Notes: generated by a model not told the origin, from the sequence alone. DNA of 64,000 nucleotides from Aurantibacillus circumpalustris (GCF_029625215.1 NZ_CP121197.1:3658001-3722000); one strand, 5' to 3'. Counted from the stretch's first letter, positions 9,194 to 17,771 are shown. Translations and numbers: made by a program.

Positions 9194-9478
9194 AACAAAA
9201 TTTCAATTGTTCTAAGGAGTCAGTTTTAGCGCAAGGGATGGAACGGCATGTTTGAGCTCTTTTTTATTAAGGCGATAGCCGAAATAAAAAAAGCGAGTAG
9301 TGACAGCCCGACCCCATGAAGCAGAAAGGCCGTCGTAAAAATAGTGTAGCCTTTCGCTTCATGGGGATGCGCCCAAATAATTACCCTAATCTTAACTTAC
9401 CTTAAGACAATTTCTTAACCTATCTTATTGTCCCATCACCTCGCTTGTGCATACCTTTGATGTATAAATTTTAATAAC
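9194..9478. repeat. intergenic structured element with two hairpins
   Basis: This gene-free stretch holds two inverted repeats in tandem. The first pairs 9259-9268 with 9283-9293 around GGCGATAGCC. The second pairs 9312-9330 with 9349-9366 (19 against 18 bases, one bulge) and closes on CCCCATGAAGC/GCTTCATGGGG. The intervening text AGCGAGTAGTGACAGCCCGA and the trailing GCGCCC resemble an extragenic element I have seen in many Bacteroidota genomes; that recollection needs a search. It could act as a bidirectional terminator or stable RNA end for the crp-like gene. Confidence 0.5.
9428..9459 (+). promoter_or_regulatory. promoter of the pirin gene
   Basis: A Bacteroidota -7 element TAccTTTG at 9452-9459 is preceded by TTG at 9428-9430. 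The spacing is 21 bases rather than the usual 19. The start codon is 20 bases downstream of the -7 element. Confidence 0.5.
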
Positions 9479-10366
9479 ATGGACAGAATAGATTTTATTA
9501 AAAAAGGCCTGATGGGGACAGGAATGTTTATGGCATCAGGCGCTATCGGAAATGTTTTAAAAAACAACATTGACGATCCCGATAGCAATCGGGAACAAGA
9601 ACTCGAAAAAATAGGATTTAATCATTTGCCCACAACAACATCAAAAATCATGGAAAATACAATTCTTCACAAAGCAGAAACCCGTGGCCACGCAAACCAC
9701 GGTTGGTTAAACAGTCATCACTCTTTTAGTTTTGCTAACTACTACAATCCTGAAAGAATGCACTTTGGTGTGTTACGCGTTTTAAACGATGATCAGGTAG
9801 AAGCTGGGATGGGTTTCGGAACGCACCCGCACGATAACATGGAAATTATTTCTATTCCATTAGAAGGTGATTTAGAACACAAAGACAGTATGGGAACGGT
9901 TGCCGTAATTAAAAACGGCGATGTTCAGGTAATGAGCGCTGGCACTGGCATCACACACAGTGAGTACAATAAAAACAAAGATAAACTTGTAAAATTTTTA
10001 CAAATCTGGGTGTTTCCAAACAGAAAAAATGTAAAACCACGTTACGATCAAATTACTTTAAAAGAAAGTGATCGCCACAATAAATTACAACAAATCGTTT
10101 CTCCAAGTCCTGATGATGAAGGTGCATGGATCAATCAAAACGCCTGGTTTCAATTAGGAAAATTTGATAAAGGTGTAAAAACAGATTATGCAATTAAAGC
10201 AAAAGGTAACGGGGTATATGCTTTTATTTTAAGTGGTGATGTTACCATTAACGGGCAAAAATTAAATAAACGCGATGGATTAGGAATTTGGGATACAGAT
10301 AAATTGAACATTCAAGCAGATTCGGATGCGGAGTTTTTATTGATGGATGTACCGATGATAGTATAG
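9479..10366 (+). CDS. pirin family protein with an N-terminal extension
   Basis: The bicupin protein has 295 residues. The pirin core begins at about residue 58 (MENTILHKAETRG), a normal start for cytosolic YhhW-like pirins. It holds the metal-binding cupin motif GTHPHDNMEI near 118-127, the later histidine in ITHSEYN and the conserved LQIWVFP. Pirins of this group include quercetin 2,3-dioxygenases. The first 57 residues are unusual: MDRIDFIKKGLMGTGMFMASG looks like a twin-arginine-like or Sec leader without RR, followed by a linker. A palindrome lies within the linker codons. Either the protein is exported, or translation starts at the internal Met (9650-9652 region) and the extension is not real. 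Confidence 0.85.
   Translation: MDRIDFIKKGLMGTGMFMASGAIGNVLKNNIDDPDSNREQELEKIGFNHLPTTTSKIMENTILHKAETRGHANHGWLNSHHSFSFANYYNPERMHFGVLRVLNDDQVEAGMGFGTHPHDNMEIISIPLEGDLEHKDSMGTVAVIKNGDVQVMSAGTGITHSEYNKNKDKLVKFLQIWVFPNRKNVKPRYDQITLKESDRHNKLQQIVSPSPDDEGAWINQNAWFQLGKFDKGVKTDYAIKAKGNGVYAFILSGDVTINGQKLNKRDGLGIWDTDKLNIQADSDAEFLLMDVPMIV
9577..9594. repeat. short palindrome inside the pirin linker
   Basis: TCCCGAT-AGCA-ATCGGGA is a perfect 7-bp inverted repeat inside codons for the DDPDSNRE segment. The same CCCGATnnnnATCGGG palindrome is frequent between genes in Bacteroidota. Here it is in frame within a probable linker. Confidence 0.45.
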
Positions 10367-10369
10367 AAC

Positions 10370-10695
10370 AAAACCACGGAGGCACGGAGAGCACTGAGAG
10401 GCACTAAGAAGCGAGTTGGCAGTTTTCAGTTGGCAATGAACCACTAAGACACTGAGAACACTGAGGGACACTAAGGACAATGTTCAGTAGGCAGTAATTC
10501 GCTGGCTGGATTAAAACTCTGCGCGCTTTGCGCCTCTGCGAGAAACATTAAGAAGTACGCAGTTGGCAGTAAGCAACTTTAAACCTTTGCGCTCCCCGCC
10601 TGCCTTTGCAAAGCTAGCGCGACGGCGGGCAGGTTTGTGCAACACCTGGTGACCTTTGTGGTTAAAAAGCAAAAAAACAATAACTAAAAACAAAA
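10370..10695. repeat. degenerate tandem-repeat spacer between pirin and yceI
   Basis: About 325 bp without a gene. The sequence contains decayed copies of CACTAAGACACTGAG-like units (10374-10412 and 10439-10480), then TTTGCGCCTCTGCG-type units, and a GC-rich imperfect hairpin (10594-10634, with CCTGCC/GGCAGG arms). Both repeat types are familiar intergenic fillers in Bacteroidota. I see no open frame with coding character. Confidence 0.5.
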
Positions 10696-10701
10696 AATAA
10701 A

Positions 10702-11232
10702 ATGAGTAAAATTAAATGGAATCTAGATCTTTCACACAGTGAAGTAACTTTTAAAGTGAAACACATGATGATTACTAACGTAAGCGGAAGTTTTACAGAC
10801 TTTGTGGTAAATGCAGAAACAGACGGTGAAGACTTTACAAAATCGGAAATTAACTTTAGTACAAAAGCAGCTTCGGTAAATACCGGATCAGAACAACGCG
10901 ATGGACATCTTCGTACTGCTGAGTTTTTTGATGCAGAAAAATTCCCGGAAATAAAATTCAAAGCGACCAAATACGAAAAAGTTTCAGGTGATGATTATAT
11001 ATTGTACGGCGATCTGACGATAAAAGACACTACAAAAAATATTTTATTAAACGTTGAGTTTGGTGGTATTCAAAAAGATCCTTACGGGAATATTAAAGCT
11101 GGTTTCACAGTAAACGGCAAAATCAACCGCAAAGATTTCGGTTTAACCTGGAATGCAGCCCTTGAAACAGGTGGTGTAATGGTGAGTGAAGAAGTGAAAA
11201 TTAATTGTGAGATTCAATTAGTGAAAGCATAA
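10702..11232 (+). CDS. YceI family protein
   Basis: The 176-residue protein fits the YceI lipocalin-like domain throughout: KWNLDLSHSEVTFKVKHMMITNVSGSF at the N-terminus, RDGHLRTAEFFDAEKFPEIKFKATK in the middle and an AALETGGVMVSEEVKINCEIQLVK end. Family members bind polyisoprenoids or amphiphiles inside a beta-barrel. There is no signal peptide, so this member is predicted to be cytoplasmic. It is followed by a strong terminator. Confidence 0.92.
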   Translation: MSKIKWNLDLSHSEVTFKVKHMMITNVSGSFTDFVVNAETDGEDFTKSEINFSTKAASVNTGSEQRDGHLRTAEFFDAEKFPEIKFKATKYEKVSGDDYILYGDLTIKDTTKNILLNVEFGGIQKDPYGNIKAGFTVNGKINRKDFGLTWNAALETGGVMVSEEVKINCEIQLVKA

Positions 11233-11241
11233 AATAAAACA

Positions 11242-11275
11242 AAAAAGAGGCTGTCAAAATTGACAGCCTCTTTTT
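11242..11275. terminator. bidirectional intrinsic terminator
   Basis: GAGGCTGTCAA / TTGACAGCCTC is a perfect 11-bp stem with a 2-base loop flanked by A5 and T5. It lies between the convergent yceI and type IX-secreted protein genes and can end both transcripts. Confidence 0.9.
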
Positions 11276-11299
11276 AATGATGAAAATTATTCTCTAAAA

Positions 11300-14200
11300 T
11301 TAATTTTTAATAACCTTTAATATTTCAGTTGCGTTATCAGATTTAATTTTAACGTAATAAACGCCATTAGCAACATCACCTAGATTAAGAACTTCTGTTT
11401 TAGCCTCAGATTTAGTTGACAAAATCAAACGACCTGTTACGTCTATAACTTCTATAGTTTTCACAGATCCATTTATTAAATCAATTGTAAACACACCATG
11501 AGTAGGATTCGGGTAAATTTTAATTCCTGAAACCTCACTACTGCCATTAGAAGCAATTCCTGTACACTTATTAACCTCGATTGAAATAGTTGTATCACCA
11601 GCACAACCTTTGTCACTTGTACCTATCACCATAAAAGTTGTAGTATTGTTAAGCGTAACAACAATAGAAGATCCTACTCCGGCACTACCAGTTAATGTAC
11701 TCCAAACATAAGTGCTGGCACCTGCGCCAGTTAATGTTACTGATTCTTGTGCACAAATAAGTGTACTACTAGCACTTGCATTAACAGTTGGAAGTGGATT
11801 TACTGTAACAGTAACCATACCGTTATGTGGACACTGTTTTGCATCGAGTGCATGAAATGTGTATGTTGTTGTAACAAGCGGTGTAACAGGAATAGTGGCA
11901 AATGGCAGACTAACCGGAGCCCATGTATAGTTAACAGCACCGGTAGCTGAAACATTAGTGCTTTCGCCAAGACATATGGCTGTGTTTGAACTAACTACTA
12001 ATACAATGGAGTTTACCTGAACAGCTAAAGTTAAAGTCTTTGAACATCCAAATGTGTTTGACCCCGTAACACCATATATGGTATTTGCAGTTGGAGAAAC
12101 AATAACTGAATTTGTAATATCAGTAGTTGTCCAAGAATAGGTATTTCCACCTGTAGCAGTTAACGTTGAAGAGTTACCTACACATACAAAGGTATTTCCT
12201 GTAAGAGCTATTTGCGGCAATGGATTTACAGTATATGGAATAGATGCAAAACCCGAACAGCCGTTGTTGTCTGTTGCAAGAACAAAGTAACTTCCATTTG
12301 TTGAAGGAGTACCTGAAAACGTTGCTCCAGAAGTTGTGTTATTCCAGGTATACGTAGCAGCACCACTAGCAGTTAACACCAGTGGAGAAGTATTACAAAT
12401 AACCATGTCAGTAGGTGTTGCTGCTACCGCAATTACCGGAAGTGGCAACACGGTGATGCTAGAAACTGCCGGTAAAGAAGTACAACCAACCGTCGTTGAA
12501 CCTATAACAGAATAAGTTGCCGAAATGGTTGGGGTAATAGGATTAGATGAATTTATAAATGTATAACTAGTCGCACCACTTGGAGAGAAAACAAATTGTG
12601 ATCCAGAACAAACAGTTGCACTGTTAATGGTTACAACAGGTAAAGCTATCACCGTGATATTAGCAACAACAGGAGCAGAAGCACAGTTATTAGTGCTATA
12701 TCCAGTAACATTTATTGCAGTATTTGTAACAGCGGTTATAGTGTTAGAGCCATTAGCATACGAATAAGTGGCTGTGCCAGTAGGTGATATTGTAAAGACA
12801 CTACCAGCACAAATCGTATTGCTATTCACTGTAATAGTGGGTGTTGGATAAACAGTTAAAGTAATTGTTTTAATTCCATTACACACTGTGGTTCCTGTAC
12901 CTGAAACAGTATAAATCGTTGTTGTTATAGGATTGACTGATACTTGAGTAGAATTAGACGCTGGTGCAATCCATGTATAAGTATTAGCACCCGTCACACT
13001 TAAACTAGCAGTTGCACCCGGACAAATAGCTGTTGGAGTGGCTGAAACAACTAAAGTTGGTGACACCAATGTGGTTACGGTAGCAGTTGGAGAATTGGCC
13101 AGTAACGATTTACAACCGTTGCTTGCTGTTCCATAAACTGTATAGGTACTATTAACAATTGGAGATAAGGTTGCAGTAGTTGCTACAACCGTTCCTGAGG
13201 GACTACCATTAAATGTATAAGAAACGGCACCACTCGCGGTAACTGTGAACGAACCTCCAGGACAAATAGAACCACTGTTTGAAGAAAGTGAAATAGTAGG
13301 ATTTGCTATAGAAGTAATAGAAACCGTTTTTACGTTAGAAACACAACCATTTGCTGACAGTCCTGTAACGGTATAAACAGTACTCGCTGTTGGAGTTACC
13401 ACAACACTTGCAGAAGTGGCACCTGTGTTCCATGAATAGGTAGTAGCACCTGTTGCACTCAATGACGTACTTGTAGTGAGACAAACCGAAGCATTTGCAG
13501 CAGTTGCAACAACGGTAGGTGTTGCAACAACTGTTTGTGTAACCGCCACTGTAAAAGCGCTTGCAGAACTATAACCGGTTACTAAAATATAATAGGTAGT
13601 GGTAGGAACAGAACACCAGGTGGCTGATGCCGAAGCTCCTGAACATATAGGTCCGTTATCATCATTACCCGATACACAATTCCAAGCACCACAAGTACCT
13701 GAAAAAACAAATATTTTCGAATCCCATGAAGTCGAGCATAAATCTGCCCCGAATTGATTACCGTTACCTACTACTTTGTACCAAACACCAGGTTGACTTA
13801 AAGTTGTACCGCATGTTCCTGGAGCAGGACTCTCAGCTGTAGCACCAACTGTGGTTCCTGCAGTGGAACTCGGAACTGACATTAAAATAGCGGCAGAGCA
13901 AAAATCATTTACAACAGATGGAGGTGGCACTCCATAAACATTTACTGAGTGACAAGAGCCATCTGTTCCACAAGAAGTTCCAGTACTAACATGTATTCTA
14001 TAAAGCCCAACAGATGGAATTGTAACTGCTAATGGTGGGAATCCAGAAAGAAGAACATTATTAGAATTGTCTGTAATTGTTAAGAAATTCCCTACACCTC
14101 CAGTCGCATCAAGTGTATAACCACCAATTGCGGTAAAACTATTTACAGAATATTCGCCACCAAAATTACATCCGGTTACATTTGTGGTTCCGGTTTGAGA

Positions 14201-14644
14201 AATAGGAACAGTTCCGCTAGGATACTGCGAAGTTTGTATACAAGGAGGAAGGACTCTATTTACAATAATTGTATGGCATGAACCGTCCGTGCCGCACGAA
14301 GAATTGATGCTCACATGAATACGATAAAGACCCACGGATGGGATAGTCACAGCCAAAGGAGCAACACCCGAAACAATTACATTGTTCGAATTATCTGTTA
14401 TAGTGAGGTAGTTTCCTGTTCCACCTGTAGCACTAACTGTGTAACTACCAACTGTGGTGAAATTATTTACCGAATATTCACCACCAAAATTACAGCCAGT
14501 AACAGTGGTGGATCCGGTTTGTGCAATTGGAATAGTTCCCGAAGGATATTGGGACGTTTGAATACAATTTTGTCCATTAATTTTTATTGTTAAAATACAT
14601 AGTATTGCAATAAAAACTCTCATGATTTTGTTTGCTTGTTTCAT
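11300..14644 (-). CDS. type IX-secreted Ig-repeat surface protein
   Basis: The 1114-residue protein has a signal peptide (about 1-24) and a C-terminal type A sorting domain (IYPNPTHGVFTIDL near 1045, ending VYYVKIKSDNATEILKVIKN). After the signal come two nearly identical units of about 105 residues, each starting with CIQTSQYPSGT. A Cys-rich module follows (residues about 245-370, WYKVVGNGNQFGADLCSTSWDSKIFVFSG), resembling bacterial pre-peptidase C-terminal domains. Then come about nine Ig-like repeats of 75-80 residues, each with a GATTYTW-like core and a closing TVTV strand. It is expected to be exported across the outer membrane by the type IX system and attached or released. An adhesive or structural role is inferred. 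Confidence 0.88.
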   Translation of the reverse strand: MKQANKIMRVFIAILCILTIKINGQNCIQTSQYPSGTIPIAQTGSTTVTGCNFGGEYSVNNFTTVGSYTVSATGGTGNYLTITDNSNNVIVSGVAPLAVTIPSVGLYRIHVSINSSCGTDGSCHTIIVNRVLPPCIQTSQYPSGTVPISQTGTTNVTGCNFGGEYSVNSFTAIGGYTLDATGGVGNFLTITDNSNNVLLSGFPPLAVTIPSVGLYRIHVSTGTSCGTDGSCHSVNVYGVPPPSVVNDFCSAAILMSVPSSTAGTTVGATAESPAPGTCGTTLSQPGVWYKVVGNGNQFGADLCSTSWDSKIFVFSGTCGAWNCVSGNDDNGPICSGASASATWCSVPTTTYYILVTGYSSASAFTVAVTQTVVATPTVVATAANASVCLTTSTSLSATGATTYSWNTGATSASVVVTPTASTVYTVTGLSANGCVSNVKTVSITSIANPTISLSSNSGSICPGGSFTVTASGAVSYTFNGSPSGTVVATTATLSPIVNSTYTVYGTASNGCKSLLANSPTATVTTLVSPTLVVSATPTAICPGATASLSVTGANTYTWIAPASNSTQVSVNPITTTIYTVSGTGTTVCNGIKTITLTVYPTPTITVNSNTICAGSVFTISPTGTATYSYANGSNTITAVTNTAINVTGYSTNNCASAPVVANITVIALPVVTINSATVCSGSQFVFSPSGATSYTFINSSNPITPTISATYSVIGSTTVGCTSLPAVSSITVLPLPVIAVAATPTDMVICNTSPLVLTASGAATYTWNNTTSGATFSGTPSTNGSYFVLATDNNGCSGFASIPYTVNPLPQIALTGNTFVCVGNSSTLTATGGNTYSWTTTDITNSVIVSPTANTIYGVTGSNTFGCSKTLTLAVQVNSIVLVVSSNTAICLGESTNVSATGAVNYTWAPVSLPFATIPVTPLVTTTYTFHALDAKQCPHNGMVTVTVNPLPTVNASASSTLICAQESVTLTGAGASTYVWSTLTGSAGVGSSIVVTLNNTTTFMVIGTSDKGCAGDTTISIEVNKCTGIASNGSSEVSGIKIYPNPTHGVFTIDLINGSVKTIEVIDVTGRLILSTKSEAKTEVLNLGDVANGVYYVKIKSDNATEILKVIKN
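13950..14575 (-). repeat. tandem duplication at the 5' end of the Ig-repeat gene
   Basis: Two units of about 310 bp encode CIQTSQYPSGT...GSCH segments that are about 80 per cent identical in protein. The copies differ mainly at third codon positions, so the duplication is not recent, but protein identity has been kept. Confidence 0.7.
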
Positions 14645-15029
14645 TCAGTAAGGGGGTTTAATTATGAATTAAATTTATTGAGTTCTTTAAGCGAATTTAG
14701 CAAAAAAACGTTAATGTAGACTTAAGTTTTTATTAAAATTTAAACTTAAATTAAAAAAAGCGGTAGAAAAACAGTTGTATTAGACTCTCAAGAATGTATT
14801 TTATTTAAAAAAACACTTATAATCAATACTTTGCGAAAACTAAAGTATTATTAAAAAAAATCTAAATAAAAACTAAACGGGGTTCTAAATTAAGTAAACA
14901 CTTAATTTACTTCATGTTAATACTTTATCTAGAAAAGGGCATTAATTATATGCTAGATACAAATATCCCAAAAGAGTGCTTGCCAAAACGAGCTAGGTAA
15001 TTGTTAAGGAAATATGCGTTCTTGATAGA
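14645..15029. other. gene-free AT-rich region upstream of the Ig-repeat gene
   Basis: About 385 bp with no credible frame. It contains a perfect inverted repeat AAATTAAGT-AAAC-ACTTAATTT (14887-14908). This could be an operator for the leftward surface-protein gene or the transcript end of the STAS gene. No canonical TTG-N19-TAnnTTTG promoter is obvious. Confidence 0.4.
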
Positions 15030-15377
15030 TTAGAGTCCTAAAATTTCAACGGCTTCTGATTTGGAACCTGCAACTTTAAAAAGAGTGTGCAATTTCGTAA
15101 TAAGAATAAGTTCATTGATTTTTTTATTCATATTAAAAAGAACAGCCTCACCACCAGCGACACGCGCTTTAGTGAGCAGTTGGATAAGGGTATTTAAACC
15201 ACTGCTGTTCATATAAATAAGCTTTTCCAAATCAATTATCCATTGAGAACAGCCTTCCTTCGTAAGTTCTTCGGCCTTTTCTAATAAAGCTATTGCTTGT
15301 CCCTTTTCAATTAAATTACCATTCATACTAATGATGGCATAATTACCTTGTTTGGAAATTGTAAAATCAAAAACCAT
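15030..15377 (-). CDS. STAS domain anti-sigma factor antagonist-like protein
   Basis: The 115-residue protein is a single STAS domain. The phosphorylatable-serine loop reads LIYMNSSGLNTLIQL (near residues 52-66), corresponding to IDSSGLG in SpoIIAA. The Asp before the serine pair is replaced by Asn, so the phosphorylation chemistry could differ. It lies 3 bp downstream of the Fur-family gene and is almost certainly co-transcribed with it. No anti-sigma kinase is encoded nearby. Confidence 0.85.
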   Translation of the reverse strand: MVFDFTISKQGNYAIISMNGNLIEKGQAIALLEKAEELTKEGCSQWIIDLEKLIYMNSSGLNTLIQLLTKARVAGGEAVLFNMNKKINELILITKLHTLFKVAGSKSEAVEILGL

Positions 15378-15380
15378 AAT

Positions 15381-15851
15381 TTATTTTTTATAATGTTGGC
15401 AAGTACCTTGTTCACTTAATGATTTACATTTTGCAAAAAAATTAAGCGAATGATGGAGTACTTTAAAATTTAACATGTCTTCGGTACTTCTTTGTATTTG
15501 CATGATTCGTGGATCACAAAACTCAAATACTTTTTCACAATCGGTGCAAATTAAATGATCGTGCTGGCGGTATTTATAGGCTTTTTCAAACTGAGCCATA
15601 TTTTTTCCGAACTGATGTTTAATAACCAAACCGGCATCCAGCAAAATTTCAATATTATTATACAAAGTAGCTCTACTTACCCTGTATTTTTTATTCTTCA
15701 TCATTAAATACAAACCCTCAATATCGAAATGACCATCATGAGAATATATTTCATTCAAAATCGCAAAACGCTCTGAGGTCTTGCGATGTTTATTAACCTC
15801 CAGGTAATCGGTTAATATTTTATTTACAGCATCCTTGGTCTCCTGGCTCAT
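15381..15851 (-). CDS. Fur family transcriptional regulator
   Basis: The 156-residue protein has a winged-helix domain (residues about 15-90, with RVSRATLYNNIEILLDAGLVIKH) and a metal-binding dimerisation domain. The HDHLICTDCEKVFEFCD motif supplies His and Cys ligands, and a second Cys pair is at the C-terminus (KCKSLSEQGTC). Iron, zinc or peroxide sensing cannot be told apart. A palindrome in its own promoter suggests autoregulation. The STAS gene follows in the same transcript. Confidence 0.9.
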   Translation of the reverse strand: MSQETKDAVNKILTDYLEVNKHRKTSERFAILNEIYSHDGHFDIEGLYLMMKNKKYRVSRATLYNNIEILLDAGLVIKHQFGKNMAQFEKAYKYRQHDHLICTDCEKVFEFCDPRIMQIQRSTEDMLNFKVLHHSLNFFAKCKSLSEQGTCQHYKK

Positions 15852-15869
15852 AACTAAGATTCTAAATTA

Positions 15870-15890
15870 GTTATAATTTGAATCTATAAC
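15870..15890. promoter_or_regulatory. candidate Fur/PerR-type operator
   Basis: GTTATA-N9-TATAAC is a perfect 6-bp inverted repeat with 9-bp spacing, centred 29 bp upstream of the fur-like ATG. It resembles the TTATAAT-n-ATTATAA architecture of PerR/Fur boxes. A second, overlapping inverted repeat TAACTAA/TTAGTTA lies at 15851-15873. Confidence 0.5.
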
Positions 15891-16079
15891 AAATAAAAAT
15901 ATAGGACTTTAAAGCTTTAATTCTTGTTTTATTTTGGGGGTAATTCTGAAACCTTACACTATAAGAGACTTACAAAGCCATTGCCTATCAAACGTTAGTT
16001 TCGAAAGTGAATCTTTGATTGGAGAACTTATTAAAAAAAAGCCTTTTATATTACTTGATAATTTAATTACTTTAGCACG

Positions 16080-16859
16080 ATGCAACATGGAATTTGTACG
16101 CTTAGCGTTGTACCGGCTAGAAAAGAACCCTCAGGAAAAAGCGAAATGGTGACTCAGCTTTTGTTTGGAGAACATTATACGGTATTAGAAATTGGAGAAG
16201 ATTGGCTGCATATAAAAACTGCTTTCGATCATTACGAGTGTTGGATAAACAGCAAACAACATACCCGTATTCAAGAAAATACTTTTAAGCAATTAGAGAA
16301 ACAAGAGGGTGTTTATTCAAATGAACTTATTCAAGTCATCTTAAATAAAACAACAGAAACACGTTTCCCCATAAGCATTGGCTCTTCCCTACCCTTTTAT
16401 AAAAACAATGAGAGTAATTTTGAGTCTCTGAATTTTACCTTTGAGGGAGCAACTTGTTCTTCAAAAGTAAAAAAGTCCGTAAAGGATATTTTGTCCACAG
16501 CTTACCTGTTCTTAAATGCGCCATACTTATGGGGTGGTAAAAGTCCATTTGGTATTGATTGCAGTGGTTTTACGCAACTCGTTTATAAACTAAATGGTTA
16601 CAAATTACCGCGCGATGCATACCAACAAGTTGAGTTGGGCTTGCCTTTAAGTTTTGTAGAAGAGGCAGAAGCAGGCGATCTTGCGTTTTTTGATAATGAA
16701 GAAGGTAGTATTGTTCACGTTGGGATTCTCTTAAATAACGAACAAATCATACATGCAAGCGGTTGTGTTAAGATTGATAAGTTTGATCATTATGGGATTT
16801 TTAGTTCAGAAACTAAAAAGTATTCGCATACCATGCGCGTGATTAAAAGGTTAATGTAA
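16080..16859 (+). CDS. C40 family (NlpC/P60) peptidase with SH3-like domain
   Basis: The 259-residue cell-wall hydrolase has an N-terminal bacterial SH3-like domain (residues 5-60, VVPARKEPSGKSEMVTQLLFGE). The C-terminal NlpC/P60 domain has catalytic Cys161 (GIDCSGF), His213 (IVHVGI) and a third polar residue region at His225 (IIHASG). Family members cleave D-Glu/meso-DAP bonds in peptidoglycan peptides. No signal peptide is present with this start, so it may be cytoplasmic and act in muropeptide recycling, like YkfC-type enzymes. The ATG at 16080 matches the usual start of the SH3 domain. Confidence 0.88.
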   Translation: MQHGICTLSVVPARKEPSGKSEMVTQLLFGEHYTVLEIGEDWLHIKTAFDHYECWINSKQHTRIQENTFKQLEKQEGVYSNELIQVILNKTTETRFPISIGSSLPFYKNNESNFESLNFTFEGATCSSKVKKSVKDILSTAYLFLNAPYLWGGKSPFGIDCSGFTQLVYKLNGYKLPRDAYQQVELGLPLSFVEEAEAGDLAFFDNEEGSIVHVGILLNNEQIIHASGCVKIDKFDHYGIFSSETKKYSHTMRVIKRLM

Positions 16860-16871
16860 TTGCAAATAAGA

Positions 16872-16900
16872 AAAGCCCGAAAACAAAATTTTCGGGCTTT
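16872..16900. terminator. bidirectional intrinsic terminator
   Basis: AAAGCCCGAAAA / TTTTCGGGCTTT is a perfect 12-bp stem with a 5-base loop. It lies between the convergent C40 peptidase gene and the small membrane protein gene. Confidence 0.9.
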
Positions 16901-16919
16901 ATATTTTTATAGTTTAGCG

Positions 16920-17252
16920 CTAAAATACATTTATAAGCAACAGAAACAAATTAACCAATATGCTCGTTGCAAACAAATTGATTACCCATTTAGTAGGAGC
17001 TTGCCCAATGCAGGCCACTAAATTAGCCATAGTAAAAGATACAGACACTACGAACTGCCATAAAGGAGCTCCGTTTTCGAAAATTTGCATAGTGGTTATA
17101 CCGCCCAAACAACTGGCTATTAAAATGGACATCGCAATGAATCCATAATAATTAAAGGTCATTTTTTCAATAAAACGATTATACCAACCTCTCAATTCGA
17201 CTGAATTTTGAAAGCTCTGTCCTTGTACGTAATTTTTTGAAAGTGTATTCAT
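16920..17252 (-). CDS. small membrane protein of unknown function
   Basis: The 110-residue protein has a hydrophilic N-terminus of about 35 residues and three predicted transmembrane segments (about 36-55, 65-83 and 90-109). I recognise no family. Its promoter has two CRP/FNR-type boxes correctly placed before a perfect -7 element, which puts it in the redox regulon of this region. That is the only functional clue. Confidence 0.75.
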   Translation of the reverse strand: MNTLSKNYVQGQSFQNSVELRGWYNRFIEKMTFNYYGFIAMSILIASCLGGITTMQIFENGAPLWQFVVSVSFTMANLVACIGQAPTKWVINLFATSILVNLFLLLINVF

Positions 17253-17279
17253 GATTTTTTTAGTTTTTAATTTCTTTCA

Positions 17280-17345
17280 CAAATTTAAAAGTGCTTTTAT
17301 GTTTTATTTCTGAGATTCATCAGTTTTGGTTAATGATCTTTATCA
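17280..17345 (-). promoter_or_regulatory. tandem CRP/FNR-type boxes and -7 element (gene 16920-17252)
   Basis: Read on the minus strand, TAAATTTG (17287-17280) is a perfect TAnnTTTG. The proximal box TGAGATTCATCA (17311-17322) is centred 29.5 bp upstream of its first base. The distal box TGATCTTTATCA (17334-17345) is 23 bp further out. Confidence 0.8.
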
Positions 17346-17348
17346 GAT

Positions 17349-17726
17349 TTACATTTTATCAGCCAAAAAAGCCTTAAACTCTTGTCTTAACAAGTTAAAA
17401 TTACTTTCGAAGCTTTCTAGCATGTCTCTTTCCTTTGCGTGATCTTCTGTTTTACGATGATCGGAAGCTACAGGATTTTGTTTGACGTTTTCTGCTATCT
17501 TTTTTTCATCTAACTGAATATGCTCTCGAATATCATCTGAGTTACTCTTTTGTATGATAAATTGATTTTGAAAATGCTCAATGCTTTTACGAACATCTAA
17601 TCCAGTATTTTTACTGCTAATCTCTTCTAATTTTTCTTGCATAATTTTAAGTTCATCTTTATAAAAGGAAAGTTTGTTCAACCATTCACTATGTTCCTCG
17701 TGTTGTGTATAGATTTTAGTTTTCAT
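17349..17726 (-). CDS. hypothetical coiled-coil protein
   Basis: The 125-residue soluble protein is highly charged, predicted nearly all-helical, with two coiled-coil stretches (about 20-60 and 95-125) and a His/Lys/Glu-rich centre. It has no signal peptide, cysteine or recognised domain. It is transcribed divergently from the doxX operon, and both promoters share one pair of regulatory boxes. Co-regulation with redox-stress genes is seen in the DNA; the function is unknown. Confidence 0.75.
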   Translation of the reverse strand: MKTKIYTQHEEHSEWLNKLSFYKDELKIMQEKLEEISSKNTGLDVRKSIEHFQNQFIIQKSNSDDIREHIQLDEKKIAENVKQNPVASDHRKTEDHAKERDMLESFESNFNLLRQEFKAFLADKM

Positions 17727-17771
17727 AAATTGTTATTTTAATTCTTAAAAGGTTCTTTGTGCAATCCTGCA

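Noticed and set aside
11747-14593. Plus-strand frames of 67 and 92 residues inside the Ig-repeat gene
   Set aside because: Cys/Thr/Ser-rich, repetitive translations that mirror the repeat codons of the opposite strand, with no start signal.
15934-16152. 72-residue plus-strand frame starting at a TTG before the C40 peptidase gene
   Set aside because: It overlaps the start of the peptidase in another frame, lacks a good start, and its sequence (LYRLEKNPQEKAKW) is the shadow of the SH3 domain codons.
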